64,000 nt of DNA from Bradyrhizobium sp. BR13661. Its GTDB lineage: Bacteria; Pseudomonadota; Alphaproteobacteria; Rhizobiales; Xanthobacteraceae. A program made the translations under genes and the position numbers. The notes beneath the pieces are model-generated. The model ran no database searches. It saw only the letters and a list, made by a program, of their open reading frames with translations, and was not told the origin of the DNA. Shown here piece by piece: positions 26,330-35,638 of this stretch (position 1 is its first letter; each line of letters begins with the position of its first letter). The stretch spans positions 310,001 through 374,000 of the forward strand of contig NZ_JARXWB010000004.1 of the NCBI RefSeq assembly GCF_029892425.1, in the 5' to 3' direction.

Positions 26330-28789
26330 GTGACCTCTATTCCTCGCGCAGCGTGGCGATCCGCCGGTCTGGCCATTTGCCTGATGGCCGGCCTGTCCAT
26401 TGGCTGCGTCGCCCTGGCCAAGGTCGCCCTGGCCAAGTCCAATGAGACGTCCGACGACACGGCGAAGGACCCTGCCAAGGGGAGTGCAAAGCCGGCGACG
26501 AAGGGAACTGCAAAGCCGGCCGCGAAACAGCCCGCGAAGGACGCGACGAAGGGATCGGCCAAGGACACCACCAAGGACACGGCAAAGGGCGCAAGCAAGG
26601 GAGCAGCTGCCGCTCCCGCCAAGGACGCCGCAAAGAAATCCGCCGGCAAGGACACTGCGAAGGACAAATCGAAGCCCGCAGCCGCAGCTGCCGCACCAAA
26701 ATCGAGGCCAGCCGCGAACACGTCAGTCCGCCAGGCGGCGCCGGCCGTGACAGCCACCATCAAGCCCACCGTCTCGGCCCCCGCCTCCGCCAGACCTGGT
26801 GCAGCGCCCATGCTGGCGCCAGCGACCCGCCAGCATGCCGCGCCGATCAAGCCGGTCACGCCGGCCGCGGTCGCCGCGACCTCCTCGACGTCGCAAGCCG
26901 ACAAGGACACGCTCGAAAACGTCATCGAGCTCGTGCGCAAGCGCAAGGCGGGCGATGCCAGCAGCTACGCGGCTTCGATTTCGGATCCGGTCGCGCGAAA
27001 ACTCGCGGAATGGATCATCCTGCGCAGCGAGGACAATGGCGCGAGCGTCGAACGCTATCGCGCCTTCCTCTCCGCCAATCCGAGCTGGCCGTCGCAAACT
27101 TTCCTGCGCCGGCGGCTTGAAGCTGCGATGTGGGACGACAGGCGCGACGATTCCGTTGGCTGGTCGTGGTTCGAGAACGAATCCCCCGTTTCGGCGAAAG
27201 GCCGCTTCGTGCTCGCCAAAGCGATGCTGGCGCGCGGCGACCGCGCCAATGCCGAGCGGCTGGTCCGCGAAGCCTGGCGCAGCGATCCGATGTCGGAGGA
27301 CACCGAGAACAACGCGCTCGACCAGTTCGGCGCGCTGCTGACGCCGGGCGACCAGAAGGCTCGGATGGACGCGCTGCTCTATGGCAGCGAGACCGAGGCG
27401 GCCATGCGCGCCGCAAGGCGTCTCGGCGCTGGCTATGTCGCGCTTGCCAAGGCCCGCATTGCTTCCAACAAGAAGGCGCCGAACACGCGCGCGCTGCTCG
27501 AAGAGGTGCCGCGCGAGCTGCACAGTGATCCCGGCTTCATCTTCAGCAAGATCCAGCTCTTGCGCCGCGAGGAGAAGTTTCCGGAAGCAGCCCAGCTCAT
27601 GCTGTCGGCGCCAAAGGATCCGAACCGGCTCTACAATCTCGACGAATGGTGGATCGAGCGGCGCCTGCTGGCGCGCAAGATGATCGACACCGAGGATTTC
27701 CGCAGCGCCTATCTGATCGCGCGCGACGCCGCCCTGCCCTCGCGCGACATCTACAAGACTGAGGCGGAATTCACGGCGGGCTGGATCGCGCTGCGCTTCC
27801 TCAACGATCCCGCGGCCGCCAGCCAGCACTTTGCCCGGATCGGCGTCGGCAGCGTCAATCCGACGACGCTCGCCCGCGCCGGTTACTGGCAGGGCCGCGC
27901 AGCCGAAGCCGCCGGCCGCCAGCAGGAGGCGCGCAATGCCTTTGCCCGCGCCGCCGAGCAATCCACGAGTTATTACGGCCAGCTCGCGCGCGCAAAGCTC
28001 GGCCTGCCGCAGATCGAGCTGAACAGCCAACCACGCGGCCGCGGCGCCGAACGGCTCGAGATCGTGCGTGCTGCACAATTGCTCTACGAGCTCGACGAGC
28101 GCGAGATGGCGGTGCCCATGCTCGCCGACATGGGCGAGAACGGCGATCCCGAGGCACTCGCGGGCCTCGGCGAGCTCACCCAGCGCTACAGCGACGCGCG
28201 CGGCATGCTGCTGGTCGGCAAGGCCGCGCTCAATCGCGGCCTGCCGTTCGATTTCTACGCCTACCCCGTCAACGGCATTCCGCAGTTCACGCAGATCGGT
28301 CCCGAGGTCGAGCGCAGCATCGTCTACGCCATCGCGCGGCAGGAAAGCGCGTTCAATCCGGCCGTGGTCTCACCGGCACAGGCCTATGGCCTGATGCAGG
28401 TGACGCCCGATGCCGCGCGCTATGTCTGCAAGCGGCACGGCGCGACGTATGACTTGTCGCGACTGAAAAACGATTCGTCTTACAACGCCACGCTCGGTGC
28501 GGCCGAGCTCGGTGGCCTGCTCGAGGATTACCGCGGCTCCTACATCATGACGTTTGCCGCCTACAATGCCGGCCGCGGCAGCGTGAAGAAGTGGATCGAC
28601 CGCTATGGCGACCCGCGCGATGCCAAGATCGACGCGGTCGACTGGGTCGAGCTGATCCCGTTTTCCGAGACGCGCAATTACGTGCAGCGCATCATGGAGA
28701 ACCTTCAGGTCTACCGCGCCCGCTTCGGCGGCGGCACGAAGCTGCAGATCGAGGCAGATTTGCGCCGCGGCGCCGGCAGCGCGGAATAG
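26330..28789 (+). CDS. slt: soluble lytic murein transglycosylase with repetitive basic linker
   Basis: About 819 residues from GTG 26330; a TTG at 26294 would add 12. A signal peptide ([19 protein letters not shown]) directs it to the periplasm. It is followed by about 100 residues rich in Lys, Ala, Asp and Thr in loose AKD/AKG repeats, then the helical U-domain of Slt70 type (about residues 200-600), and a C-terminal SLT domain: [15 protein letters not shown] with the catalytic Glu, [13 protein letters not shown], and [16 protein letters not shown]. It cleaves peptidoglycan glycan strands to anhydromuropeptides. The linker is the unusual part. The start codon is not certain. Confidence 0.9.
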   Translation: MTSIPRAAWRSAGLAICLMAGLSIGCVALAKVALAKSNETSDDTAKDPAKGSAKPATKGTAKPAAKQPAKDATKGSAKDTTKDTAKGASKGAAAAPAKDAAKKSAGKDTAKDKSKPAAAAAAPKSRPAANTSVRQAAPAVTATIKPTVSAPASARPGAAPMLAPATRQHAAPIKPVTPAAVAATSSTSQADKDTLENVIELVRKRKAGDASSYAASISDPVARKLAEWIILRSEDNGASVERYRAFLSANPSWPSQTFLRRRLEAAMWDDRRDDSVGWSWFENESPVSAKGRFVLAKAMLARGDRANAERLVREAWRSDPMSEDTENNALDQFGALLTPGDQKARMDALLYGSETEAAMRAARRLGAGYVALAKARIASNKKAPNTRALLEEVPRELHSDPGFIFSKIQLLRREEKFPEAAQLMLSAPKDPNRLYNLDEWWIERRLLARKMIDTEDFRSAYLIARDAALPSRDIYKTEAEFTAGWIALRFLNDPAAASQHFARIGVGSVNPTTLARAGYWQGRAAEAAGRQQEARNAFARAAEQSTSYYGQLARAKLGLPQIELNSQPRGRGAERLEIVRAAQLLYELDEREMAVPMLADMGENGDPEALAGLGELTQRYSDARGMLLVGKAALNRGLPFDFYAYPVNGIPQFTQIGPEVERSIVYAIARQESAFNPAVVSPAQAYGLMQVTPDAARYVCKRHGATYDLSRLKNDSSYNATLGAAELGGLLEDYRGSYIMTFAAYNAGRGSVKKWIDRYGDPRDAKIDAVDWVELIPFSETRNYVQRIMENLQVYRARFGGGTKLQIEADLRRGAGSAE

Positions 28790-29073
28790 AGCCACCCTCT
28801 CTCGAACGGAAGACGTCCACCTCAGTCACCGGCCATCAATCACCGGGCCGTGCCCGGATTGAGCCTGCGCCATCGCAAGCGCTCTTGCTCCCTGTCCGGG
28901 GCAGATGACCTGCTGCCCGGACAACAAAGGGCGCAAAGCCATGGAGGCGCCGACAGCGTTTGCTTGAACCGCCCTCGCCGCCATGCTGGTCGCACCAGCG
29001 CGTGCGTTGCCCCCTCAACGCCGCAGCCGATGCAGGCGACAAACGCCCGATGTCGGACAACACGCTGCGGGCA
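28790..29073. other. intergenic region after slt
   Basis: 284 bases between the slt stop and a strong hairpin. Short frames here lack ribosome sites. The stretch could be a 3' UTR or the body of an unannotated small RNA ending at the hairpin at 29074-29115; nothing in the primary sequence decides. Confidence 0.4.
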
Positions 29074-29115
29074 GAAACGAAAGAGGCCGCCTCAAGAGGC
29101 GGCCTCTTTCGTTTC
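29074..29115. terminator. 20-bp perfect hairpin between slt and porin genes
   Basis: GAAACGAAAGAGGCCGCCTC (29074-29093) is fully complementary to 29096-29115, leaving only AA between the arms. The 3' end has TTTCGTTTC on the plus strand and the same on the minus strand because of symmetry, so it could stop transcription from either side. It lies 285 bases past slt and is separate from the porin terminator. Confidence 0.7.
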
Positions 29116-29212
29116 GGGAGACCAGATCGACTTCGTCCGCTCCCTGCCCTCGTCGACGATCCTCTGTCGGCTTGAGCGTCTTGCGACTTCTGCCCTTGCC
29201 CCCAAAAAGCAA

Positions 29213-29242
29213 GAGCCCCCGGCGGTTTCCCGCCGGGGGCTC
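29213..29242 (-). terminator. intrinsic terminator of the porin gene
   Basis: GAGCCCCCGGCGG (29213-29225) pairs perfectly with CCGCCGGGGGCTC (29230-29242) around four bases. On the minus strand it is followed by TTGCTTTTTGGGGG. It starts 17 bases after the porin stop. Confidence 0.9.
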
Positions 29243-29259
29243 GAGTAGATAGTCAGGTA

Positions 29260-30819
29260 TTAGAAGGTGCGCTGAGCACGCAGCATCAGGGTCAGCGAGT
29301 TCTGATCCTTCAGCTCATACACAGCAGCCGGCTTCGCCCAAGCCGCCATGCCCGTCGCCGGGATCGCGATCGTGCCGGAGTACTTCTGATCCAGACGCGA
29401 CCAGCTCAGGTCAGCCGTGAACGCCAGGTTCTTGACCGGGGTCCAGACGGTGTTGATGCCGACGACGCCGAAGTTGAAGTCCGGGTTACACGTTGCAGTG
29501 GCGGCACCGTAAGCGGCGACGAAGTTGCCGCAGATCAGAGCCTTCGCATTGCTGGTGTAGCTCAGCGAAGCATAGCCACCGTAGACCGCGGTGACCCAGT
29601 AGGGGTTCCAGTTGTGGGTGTAGCCACCACGGACGCCCCAGGTCTTGACGGTCTCGATGCTGCCGCCAGCGCCGTAGACGCCGTCAGCAATGCCAGCGAA
29701 GCCGATGCTCTGGTAAGCGCCGATGCCCGAACCGCTGAACATCACGAACTGCTGCGGGAACAGGACCTGGAAGTTTTCCCTGGACATGCCATCGGTGTAG
29801 ACGGCGTTCAAGTTGATCGAGTCACCCGCACCAGTCGGGATGTTCTTGATCGACAAGGCGCCCTGCACAGCCCAACCCCACTTGTCGCTGGGATGACCGG
29901 TGGGTTCCGTCGAGCCGTAGTAACCCGGATGCAGGTCATGCGCGGCAACCGAGATCTGGCCCAGACCCCAGGCCTGGTCAACACGGATCGCACCGACGAT
30001 ATCGGGAACGCGCGTTCCACCCCAATCGCTGACGCCGTATTGCCCCTGGATGAGGGCGTTACCAGCGTTCGTAGCGGCAGAAGTCGTCACGATGGCACCC
30101 GCGCCGCTAACAGCACTGGAGGCCGCGAAAGCGGAGGCGTTCCAGAGGTTGCCCTGGCCGTTGGACTGCGTATCGGGGGCTTCCAAGGCGAGCGAGCCGG
30201 TGATGCCCTGACCGAAGTCAGCGGTATAGGCGAACTGGTTGACACCAGTCACGTGGTTCGAGCCGCCCGGAACGGTATCGGGACCGCCCGCGTTGTAGCT
30301 CTGCCACGGCGCGTCGAAGATCGAGACCGTACGACCCATGGTGAAGCCAGCGAACTGGATGAACGCATGGTAGAGGCCGAGCGTAGCACCGCCAGCAGCA
30401 AAGGCCGTACCACCGCCACTGCCGGTGTAGTTGCCGGTGTCGTAGCTGAAGATCATGTCAGCGAAGGTGCGGACAACGCCGTATTCGGTCGCCGTGCGGG
30501 TATCGACGTTCAGGTCCATACGAGCGCGGGTGTAGTAGTAGTTGGTCAGACGGTTGTTGGAACCACCGTTGGCCGTGGCCTGGCTGTTGTTGAAGCCGTA
30601 GTCGTTCGCGCCGCCGAGGATGACGTCAGCACGGACGTAGCCGCTCAGCTTGATGCAGGTGTCGGTGCCCGGGATGTAGTAGAAACCCGCGCCGTACAGC
30701 GAGCAGATCTTCACGTATTCGACCGCCTTGGCCTTCACGGGGAGATCGGCTGCTTGTGCTCCGCCCACGGCGATCAGACCCGCCGCTGAGCCGAGCAAAA
30801 GGCTCTTAACCAACTTCAT
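29260..30819 (-). CDS. major outer-membrane porin (rhizobial Omp2b/porin_2 family)
   Basis: A 519-residue beta-barrel porin for passive diffusion of small solutes. The signal peptide (KSLLLGSAAGLIAVGGAQA) is followed by ADLPVKAKAVEYVKICS; the pair of Cys in VKICSLYGAGFYYIPGTDTC and the next CIKLSGYVRADV are hallmarks of the family. The protein ends in RTF, the C-terminal Phe needed for barrel assembly. GGAGG lies seven bases before ATG 30819, and codons are strongly biased to the preferred set, both fitting high expression. Bradyrhizobia have many paralogues. Confidence 0.93.
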   Translation of the reverse strand: MKLVKSLLLGSAAGLIAVGGAQAADLPVKAKAVEYVKICSLYGAGFYYIPGTDTCIKLSGYVRADVILGGANDYGFNNSQATANGGSNNRLTNYYYTRARMDLNVDTRTATEYGVVRTFADMIFSYDTGNYTGSGGGTAFAAGGATLGLYHAFIQFAGFTMGRTVSIFDAPWQSYNAGGPDTVPGGSNHVTGVNQFAYTADFGQGITGSLALEAPDTQSNGQGNLWNASAFAASSAVSGAGAIVTTSAATNAGNALIQGQYGVSDWGGTRVPDIVGAIRVDQAWGLGQISVAAHDLHPGYYGSTEPTGHPSDKWGWAVQGALSIKNIPTGAGDSINLNAVYTDGMSRENFQVLFPQQFVMFSGSGIGAYQSIGFAGIADGVYGAGGSIETVKTWGVRGGYTHNWNPYWVTAVYGGYASLSYTSNAKALICGNFVAAYGAATATCNPDFNFGVVGINTVWTPVKNLAFTADLSWSRLDQKYSGTIAIPATGMAAWAKPAAVYELKDQNSLTLMLRAQRTF

Positions 30820-31686
30820 GTTAAACCTCCAAGTTGCTCTTCAGGGAAGGTCACTGACCCGAATGGCCAATTCCCCAACCCCATCTAAATCACCGCTTTT
30901 GGCCGCCTTCGCGTCTTCGGACACACCCGCATGAACGCGAGGGACTTAAGCGAAAGACCTAAACGGGACGACCTTGGGATGCCCCCCTCCGTCGCCCGAT
31001 CACAATTACCGAACGTCCTTGCACACACAACAACAGAACGCTCCAAAACGGGCCGTTGAAGCGTGTTTCCCGGAGAGTGTTGCACAAATAACACGCAGAT
31101 GTGATCAAACGGCGCCCGCAACATATTGTTTTTACTATTCTTTTTAAGGCGGTTCCATTTGCCATCAAAATTCCCGGTCAGATGGCGCACGGGCGGGCTT
31201 ACACACAGCCCCGGGGTTCAGGCGCTCAAATCGTGGAATCAGCCCGGAGACTCAGCGGATATGTGTCGGCCCGTAACGCGCGGTGATCGGGAACTGGACG
31301 TTCATCTAGAGCGTCGGGGGCGGCCTGGCTCAGAGGCGGCAATCACCTCGGAGATCGCGGCGTTTTGGCAAGGGATCCCTGCCGGCGGAGCGCCCCTCAC
31401 CTCGCCGCGAGCAGCGATCCTGCCCCCACGAGTCCGAGTGCGGAAGAAACGGCCAACAAATTCAGATATTTGACGTCGCAGCACATGATTCCGCCCTCGT
31501 CCCCTGCCTGTCGCCGGGCCACGCGCGCTCGCAACGTGCCGGCGATTTCTGCGCGATGTTTCCCGGCACGGGAGCAAACCATCCTTAGCGACGCGCAGGG
31601 CCGCGGAATTCGTTGGGAATATTTGAACGAAAACACACGCTTCCAAATTGACCCGCCCGACCAATTAGATGCATAAGGCTCGCACC
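30820..31686. other. long intergenic region upstream of the porin
   Basis: 867 bases between the porin start and the tRNA with no supportable gene. Base composition is lower in GC than the surroundings, notably 31080-31180 (AT-rich around TTGTTTTTACTATTCTTTTT). It should hold the porin promoter and leader; no obvious -35/-10 pair was identified. Confidence 0.5.
31648..31676 (+). promoter_or_regulatory. candidate tRNA-Ser promoter
   Basis: TTGACC (31648-31653), 17 bases, then GCATAA (31671-31676), ending ten bases before the tRNA. The -35 is good, the -10 weak, but the placement fits a stable-RNA promoter. Confidence 0.4.
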
Positions 31687-31779
31687 GGAGAGGTGGCCGA
31701 GTGGCTGAAGGCAACGCTTTGCTAAAGCGTCATACGGTCTCAAGCTGTATCGAGGGTTCGAATCCCTCTCTCTCCGCCA
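31687..31779 (+). tRNA. tRNA-Ser(GCU), reads AGC/AGU codons
   Basis: The acceptor stem GGAGAGG pairs with TCTCTCC (one G-T), the T-arm is GAGGG-TTCGAAT-CCCTC, the anticodon loop is TTGCTAA with anticodon GCT, and a long variable arm (ATACGGTCTCAAGCTGTAT region) marks class II tRNA-Ser. CCA is encoded at 31777-31779. Reading frames crossing it on the minus strand (RERDSNPRYSL) are the familiar false proteins antisense to tRNA-Ser. Confidence 0.95.
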
Positions 31780-32144
31780 CCCAGCAGCAGAATCAAGGTC
31801 TGCGCATTCCCACATCGGAAAGCGATCGATCGCGGCGCAGCTGCCACAGCCTGGCGCAAGGATTCGCGCGGCTGAACTCAGCCGATTCGCGCTCTCCTTA
31901 TATATGTGTGCGCGCACCTAGCTGTGGGATCGCCGGATTCGCCCACAATGCCGGTCTTGCGCACCCGTCCGAGTTCCAGATCGCAATCGTCGGGCGCGAT
32001 CTGAATCGGCACTGACTCTGTCGCGAGTCAGCCTTGTTGGGGTCTTTCATGCCGCGCGGGTCTACGGTGCGGCACGACGCGGGAACTTGATTCAGCGCAA
32101 CTGATCCGCCCCGTGGCGACACGGGGCCGGATGCAACTGTCTGC
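31780..32144. other. intergenic region downstream of the tRNA
   Basis: 365 bases with no supportable gene, no integrase remnant and no repeat of the tRNA 3' end, so no sign of an integrated element. It ends with a hairpin at 32108-32127 after the small gene on the minus strand. Confidence 0.5.
32108..32127 (-). terminator. hairpin after the Sel1-like gene
   Basis: GCCCCGTG (32108-32115) pairs with CACGGGGC (32120-32127) around GCGA. It is 17 bases past the stop at 32145 on the minus strand. No T-run follows. Confidence 0.5.
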
Positions 32145-32411
32145 TCAATGCGCGGAAACCCAGGCCCGTGCCTCGCGCTGCGCGGCCGAGATCTCGGACT
32201 CCGACATCTGGCCGGCCACTTCCTGGCGCAGCGCGATGGCGTCCTTGCGGCCCTTCAGGGCGGCGAGGTTGAACCATTTGTGCGCGGCGACGAGGTCGAC
32301 CAGGCCGGAGCGACCGCTCGCCCAATAGATGCCACGCTCGAACAGAACGTCCGACAGCGCGGTTGCTTCGATCGGCGTCGCCGCATCGAGATCAAAAGTA
32401 CCCTGAAACAT
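32145..32411 (-). CDS. small Sel1-like repeat protein
   Basis: An 88-residue cytosolic protein. The middle (FERGIYWASG, then LVDLVAAHKWFNLAALKGRKDA) is one Sel1/TPR-like helical hairpin, the kind used for protein binding. The end (SEIS-AAQREARAWVSAH) is helical. AGGGGA lies seven bases before ATG 32411. Single-repeat proteins of this sort recur in bradyrhizobia and have no known function. It is isolated, with large gaps on both sides. Confidence 0.75.
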   Translation of the reverse strand: MFQGTFDLDAATPIEATALSDVLFERGIYWASGRSGLVDLVAAHKWFNLAALKGRKDAIALRQEVAGQMSESEISAAQREARAWVSAH

Positions 32412-33164
32412 AACGCATCCCCTTTTCTTATGCCGTCTCGTTCCCCGAGCGCGGCTCCCGTCCAACTCTGATCCGCGTGATCCTTCTGGATCGCGCGATG
32501 TTCAACTCGTCCCCAAATCTTCTTGTCCTGGGCTGTTGCCCATTGCCGTTTGCCGGCTTGTTGAAGGCGATGATGGCGGGCAAATTTGAATGGCAGTTTA
32601 AGTATCGCGATGAAGCAGACGTAAACGGAAGGCCGCGCTACGCGCACCGGCGATTCGAAAAGTCCCCGATTTGCAGGCACTTCTGCGATTCGTCAGATTC
32701 GGTTTACCTTGCGGCTTTCGGACATCGATAACCATCGCGCACGGTGGCACGCGTACTGTGGTTACATCTTGTGGGTGGGGGCACGCTGGAAACGCCGCAT
32801 CGTCGACGGTGAGCTGAGCGCCGAGCCACGGTCATGGCGGACGAGCGTGCGTCGCGGCCCGCGCCTGCCCAAGGCAGCGCGGTGCGAAGACTTCGCAGTC
32901 AGTTCAGCAATGTGGGGAAGGGAATGCCGGCAATACCCCGGCCTCAGGGAACGAGGGCGTCGGCGAACACGTCAGGACCAGATTCCAAATTGACCCGAAG
33001 GCCGCTTGTGGAATTGCGGAGCCCTTTGAAGGGAGAACCGCACCGAACGAAGAAAGCTTGTTTCTTCTGCCGGACCGCGAAAGAGAAGCGATCCGACCGT
33101 TGACCTGATGTCTCGCCGACACCCTCTATCGTCGACCAGAACCTCTAGGAGGCGCTGATGACGT
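32412..33164. other. intergenic region, nothing supportable
   Basis: About 750 bases between two small minus-strand genes. Open frames on the plus strand (for example 32477-32731 and 32709-32993) have no ribosome site and no protein-like pattern. A small imperfect hairpin lies at 32475-32496. The region should contain the promoter of the gene at 32411. Confidence 0.5.
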
Positions 33165-33183
33165 GCCGGCTGCGAGAGCCGGC
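33165..33183 (-). terminator. hairpin after the Lys-rich gene
   Basis: GCCGGCT (33165-33171) pairs with AGCCGGC (33177-33183) around five bases, 18 bases past the stop codon at 33201. It supports a short independent transcript. Confidence 0.5.
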
Positions 33184-33200
33184 AACTTCAGAAGTCGAAG

Positions 33201-33293
33201 TTACTTCTTCTTCTTCGCGACCTTGCGGGTCTTCTTCGCAGTCTTCTTCACTGCGCTCTTCGCCTTCTTCGCCTTCTTCGCTTTCTTGGCCAT
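33201..33293 (-). CDS. 30-residue Lys/Ala-rich, histone H1-tail-like peptide
   Basis: Starting MAKKAKKAKKAKSAVKK and ending KKTRKVAKKKK, more than half of the 30 residues are Lys or Arg and most others are Ala. Composition matches bacterial H1-like proteins and the tails of AlgP-type or TopA proteins, so nucleic-acid binding is inferred. GGAGGG lies six bases before ATG 33293 and a hairpin follows the TAA, both supporting a true gene despite its length. A longer in-frame upstream extension (to 33398) lacks the Lys pattern. It stands alone in a gene-poor stretch. Confidence 0.65.
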   Translation of the reverse strand: MAKKAKKAKKAKSAVKKTAKKTRKVAKKKK

Positions 33294-33817
33294 GTTGCCC
33301 TCCGATGTGTGAGATGGCTTTAATCGCTGCATGCATTCGGGGATCGAGTGCACACTCATTCCGAATACACCAACACGACGAAAAAAACATCTTCTCACTT
33401 AAGGAAGTGTTGACGGCGCAGCGCGCGTGCGCCAGCCGCGCTTGATTTGCCTGCGAGCAGCGAGACGCGTTCGCGATTGCCAATGCTTCGCGCAACATCG
33501 ACATCGGCAAGCGCCGCGATTGCAGGAAAACACTATGCAGCAAGTATTATTCTGCGCGCGCACATCGCGCGTGATCGACGCGGTGACGCGCGCCGCGAAG
33601 CGCGCCATCGCCTCGTGGAGGTTAGTCGCGGACTCTGAGTCGCGAGTTTTGGCAACGAAATTATTTTCATGCTTAACGGCGGAAGCGCTCGTCAGGGCGT
33701 GTGCAAGACGCCGTTTTGCGCGAATCGCGCGGACCGCGATTCGGTCGCTACATCGCACTCGGACGGGATGTTGGTTGCTGTCGATGACGCGCGAGAGCGT
33801 CGCGTCGTAAGGTGATG
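33294..33817. other. intergenic region upstream of the Lys-rich gene
   Basis: About 520 bases with reduced GC at 33380-33410 and 33520-33680. A plus-strand frame from 33535 (MQQVLFCARTSRV) has AGGA upstream but an unconvincing composition, so it is not called. The region should contain the promoter of the Lys-rich gene on the minus strand. Confidence 0.4.
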
Positions 33818-33845
33818 CGAGGTGACGAAGCGCATCGTCACCTCG
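33818..33845 (-). terminator. hairpin after gatB
   Basis: CGAGGTGACGA (33818-33828) pairs perfectly with TCGTCACCTCG (33835-33845), 11 base pairs with a six-base loop, 15 bases past the gatB stop. No T-tract follows. Confidence 0.6.
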
Positions 33846-33860
33846 TCCGAACGCGTGACG

Positions 33861-35339
33861 TCAGATGCCGAGCTTGGACTTGAGCAGCTCGTTGACCGCC
33901 TGCGGGTTCGCCTTGCCGCCCGACGACTTCATCACCTGGCCGACGAACCAGCCGAGCGACTGCGGCTTGTCCTTCACCTGCGCAGCCTTGTCGGGATTGG
34001 CCGCGATGATGTCGTCGACAACCTTTTCGATCGCCGAAAGATCCGTCACCTGCTTCATGCCGCGGCTTTCGACCAGCGCGCGCGGGTCGCCGCCCTCCTG
34101 CCGGACGATCTCGAACAGATCCTTGGCGATCTTGCCTGATATCGTGCCCTCGCCGATCAGGTCGATGATCGCAGCGAGCTGCTCGGAGGTCACAGGAGAG
34201 CCCGTAATATCCCGGCCCTCCTTGTTGAGACGGCCAAACAGCTCGTTGATCACCCAGTTCGCCGCCATCTTGCCGTCGCGGGTGCGGTTGGCGAGCCTGT
34301 CGAGCACGGTCTCGTAGAACACGGCGCTCTCGCGCTCGGCGACCAGCACGCTTGCGTCGTAAGCCGACAGGCCGAAGTCTGCGACAAAGCGCGTCTTCTT
34401 CTGGTCCGGCAGCTCCGGCAGCTTGGCCTTCAGCTCGTCGACGAACGTCTGAGTGAACTCCAGCGGCAGCAGATCCGGATCGGGGAAGTAGCGATAGTCG
34501 TGCGCCTCTTCCTTCGAGCGCATCGAGCGCGTCTCGCCCTTGTTGGGGTCGTAGAGCCGCGTCTCCTGGTCGATCGCCCCGCCATCCTCGAGGATTTCGA
34601 TCTGGCGGCGCGCTTCATACTCGATCGCCTGTCCGATGAAATTGATCGAGTTCATGTTCTTGATCTCGCAGCGGGTGCCGAGCGGCGCGCCCGGCTTGCG
34701 CACGGAGACGTTGACGTCTGCGCGCAAGGATCCCTTCTCCATGTCGCCGTCGCAGGTGCCGAGATAGCGCAGGATCGAGCGCAGCTTTGTCACGTAGGCC
34801 TTGGCCTGCTCGGCATCGCGGATGTCGGGCTTGGAGACGATCTCCATCAGCGCCACGCCGGAGCGGTTGAGATCGACATTGGTCATGGTCGGCGACCGGT
34901 CGTGCAGCAACTTGCCGGCGTCCTGCTCCAGATGCAGGCGCTCGATGCCGATGGAGACGCTGCGGCCGCCATCGAGCTCGACCAGAACCTCACCCTCGCC
35001 CACGACGGGCGACTTGTACTGGCTGATCTGGTAGCCCTGCGGCAGGTCCGGATAGAAATAGTTTTTCCGATCGAACACCGAACGCAGGTTGATCTTTGCG
35101 TTGAGACCGAGCCCGGTCCGGACAGCCTGCCTGACGCATTCCTCGTTGATCACGGGCAGCATGCCCGGCATCGCGGCGTCGACCAGCGACACGTGGCTGT
35201 TCGGCTCGCCGCCGAACGCGGTCGACGCGCCCGAGAACAGCTTTGAGTTCGACGTCACCTGGGCATGGATCTCCATGCCGATGACCATCTCCCAGTCACC
35301 GGTGGCGCCCTTGAGAAGCTTGTGCGTGGCCGTGCTCAT
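33861..35339 (-). CDS. gatB: Asp/Glu-tRNA(Asn/Gln) amidotransferase subunit B
   Basis: A 492-residue subunit that binds misacylated Glu-tRNA(Gln) or Asp-tRNA(Asn) and activates it for amidation by Gat[21 protein letters not shown] and [17 protein letters not shown] are the kinase-like core; the C-terminal YqeY-like domain ends [12 protein letters not shown]. The start at 35339 overlaps the stop of the preceding small gene (ATGA), which decides it over a longer GTG-initiated frame. Last gene of the gat cluster. Confidence 0.95.
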   Translation of the reverse strand: MSTATHKLLKGATGDWEMVIGMEIHAQVTSNSKLFSGASTAFGGEPNSHVSLVDAAMPGMLPVINEECVRQAVRTGLGLNAKINLRSVFDRKNYFYPDLPQGYQISQYKSPVVGEGEVLVELDGGRSVSIGIERLHLEQDAGKLLHDRSPTMTNVDLNRSGVALMEIVSKPDIRDAEQAKAYVTKLRSILRYLGTCDGDMEKGSLRADVNVSVRKPGAPLGTRCEIKNMNSINFIGQAIEYEARRQIEILEDGGAIDQETRLYDPNKGETRSMRSKEEAHDYRYFPDPDLLPLEFTQTFVDELKAKLPELPDQKKTRFVADFGLSAYDASVLVAERESAVFYETVLDRLANRTRDGKMAANWVINELFGRLNKEGRDITGSPVTSEQLAAIIDLIGEGTISGKIAKDLFEIVRQEGGDPRALVESRGMKQVTDLSAIEKVVDDIIAANPDKAAQVKDKPQSLGWFVGQVMKSSGGKANPQAVNELLKSKLGI

Positions 35340-35638
35340 GTCGTGCTCCCGAGCAGCGTGGCAGCGATCCGCTCCCACTCCGCTTCCAATGAATCCTTTG
35401 CCGCCAGCTGGCCGGCCTGGCGGTACCAGTAGCCGGCATTGCCGAGATCGCCTTCGACGCGGTGCAGATAGGCGTGCACCCAGGCGGCGTCGCGGCCATT
35501 GTCGTCTTGAACGATCTTGTGCGCCTGGTTCCAGTCGCCCTTCGCGGCCCACCAGAGACCTTTGAGCGGCGCGTTCAGGTCCGGCGCGGGTGCCGCGCCG
35601 TCGAGGCTTGCGATGAAGTCAGCGACATTCACCACCAC
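35336..35638 (-). CDS. conserved small protein between gatA and gatB, unknown function
   Basis: A 100-residue soluble protein, mostly helical, with Trp/Tyr-rich segments ([47 protein letters not shown]) that read like a single TPR-type hairpin pair. The start overlaps the end of gatA by ten bases and its TGA overlaps the gatB ATG, so it is translated within the gat operon. No signal peptide or catalytic motif. I recall such proteins in Bradyrhizobium but no assigned function; a role tied to the amidotransferase is inference from position only. Confidence 0.75.
   Translation of the reverse strand: MVVNVADFIASLDGAAPAPDLNAPLKGLWWAAKGDWNQAHKIVQDDNGRDAAWVHAYLHRVEGDLGNAGYWYRQAGQLAAKDSLEAEWERIAATLLGSTT

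Noticed and set aside
31585..31917. A minus-strand frame with RERDSNPRYSL across the tRNA
   Set aside because: Known artefact of translating the antisense of tRNA-Ser.
31641..32997. A 15-base direct repeat (TTCCAAATTGACCCG at 31641 and 32983) flanking 1.3 kb with the tRNA
   Set aside because: A chance 15-base match is expected in 64 kb, and there is no integrase or tRNA-end duplication.
33427..33810. Plus-strand frame with an internal MQQVLFCARTSRV start and AGGA upstream
   Set aside because: Composition is not protein-like and a rival minus-strand frame overlaps it; no family content.
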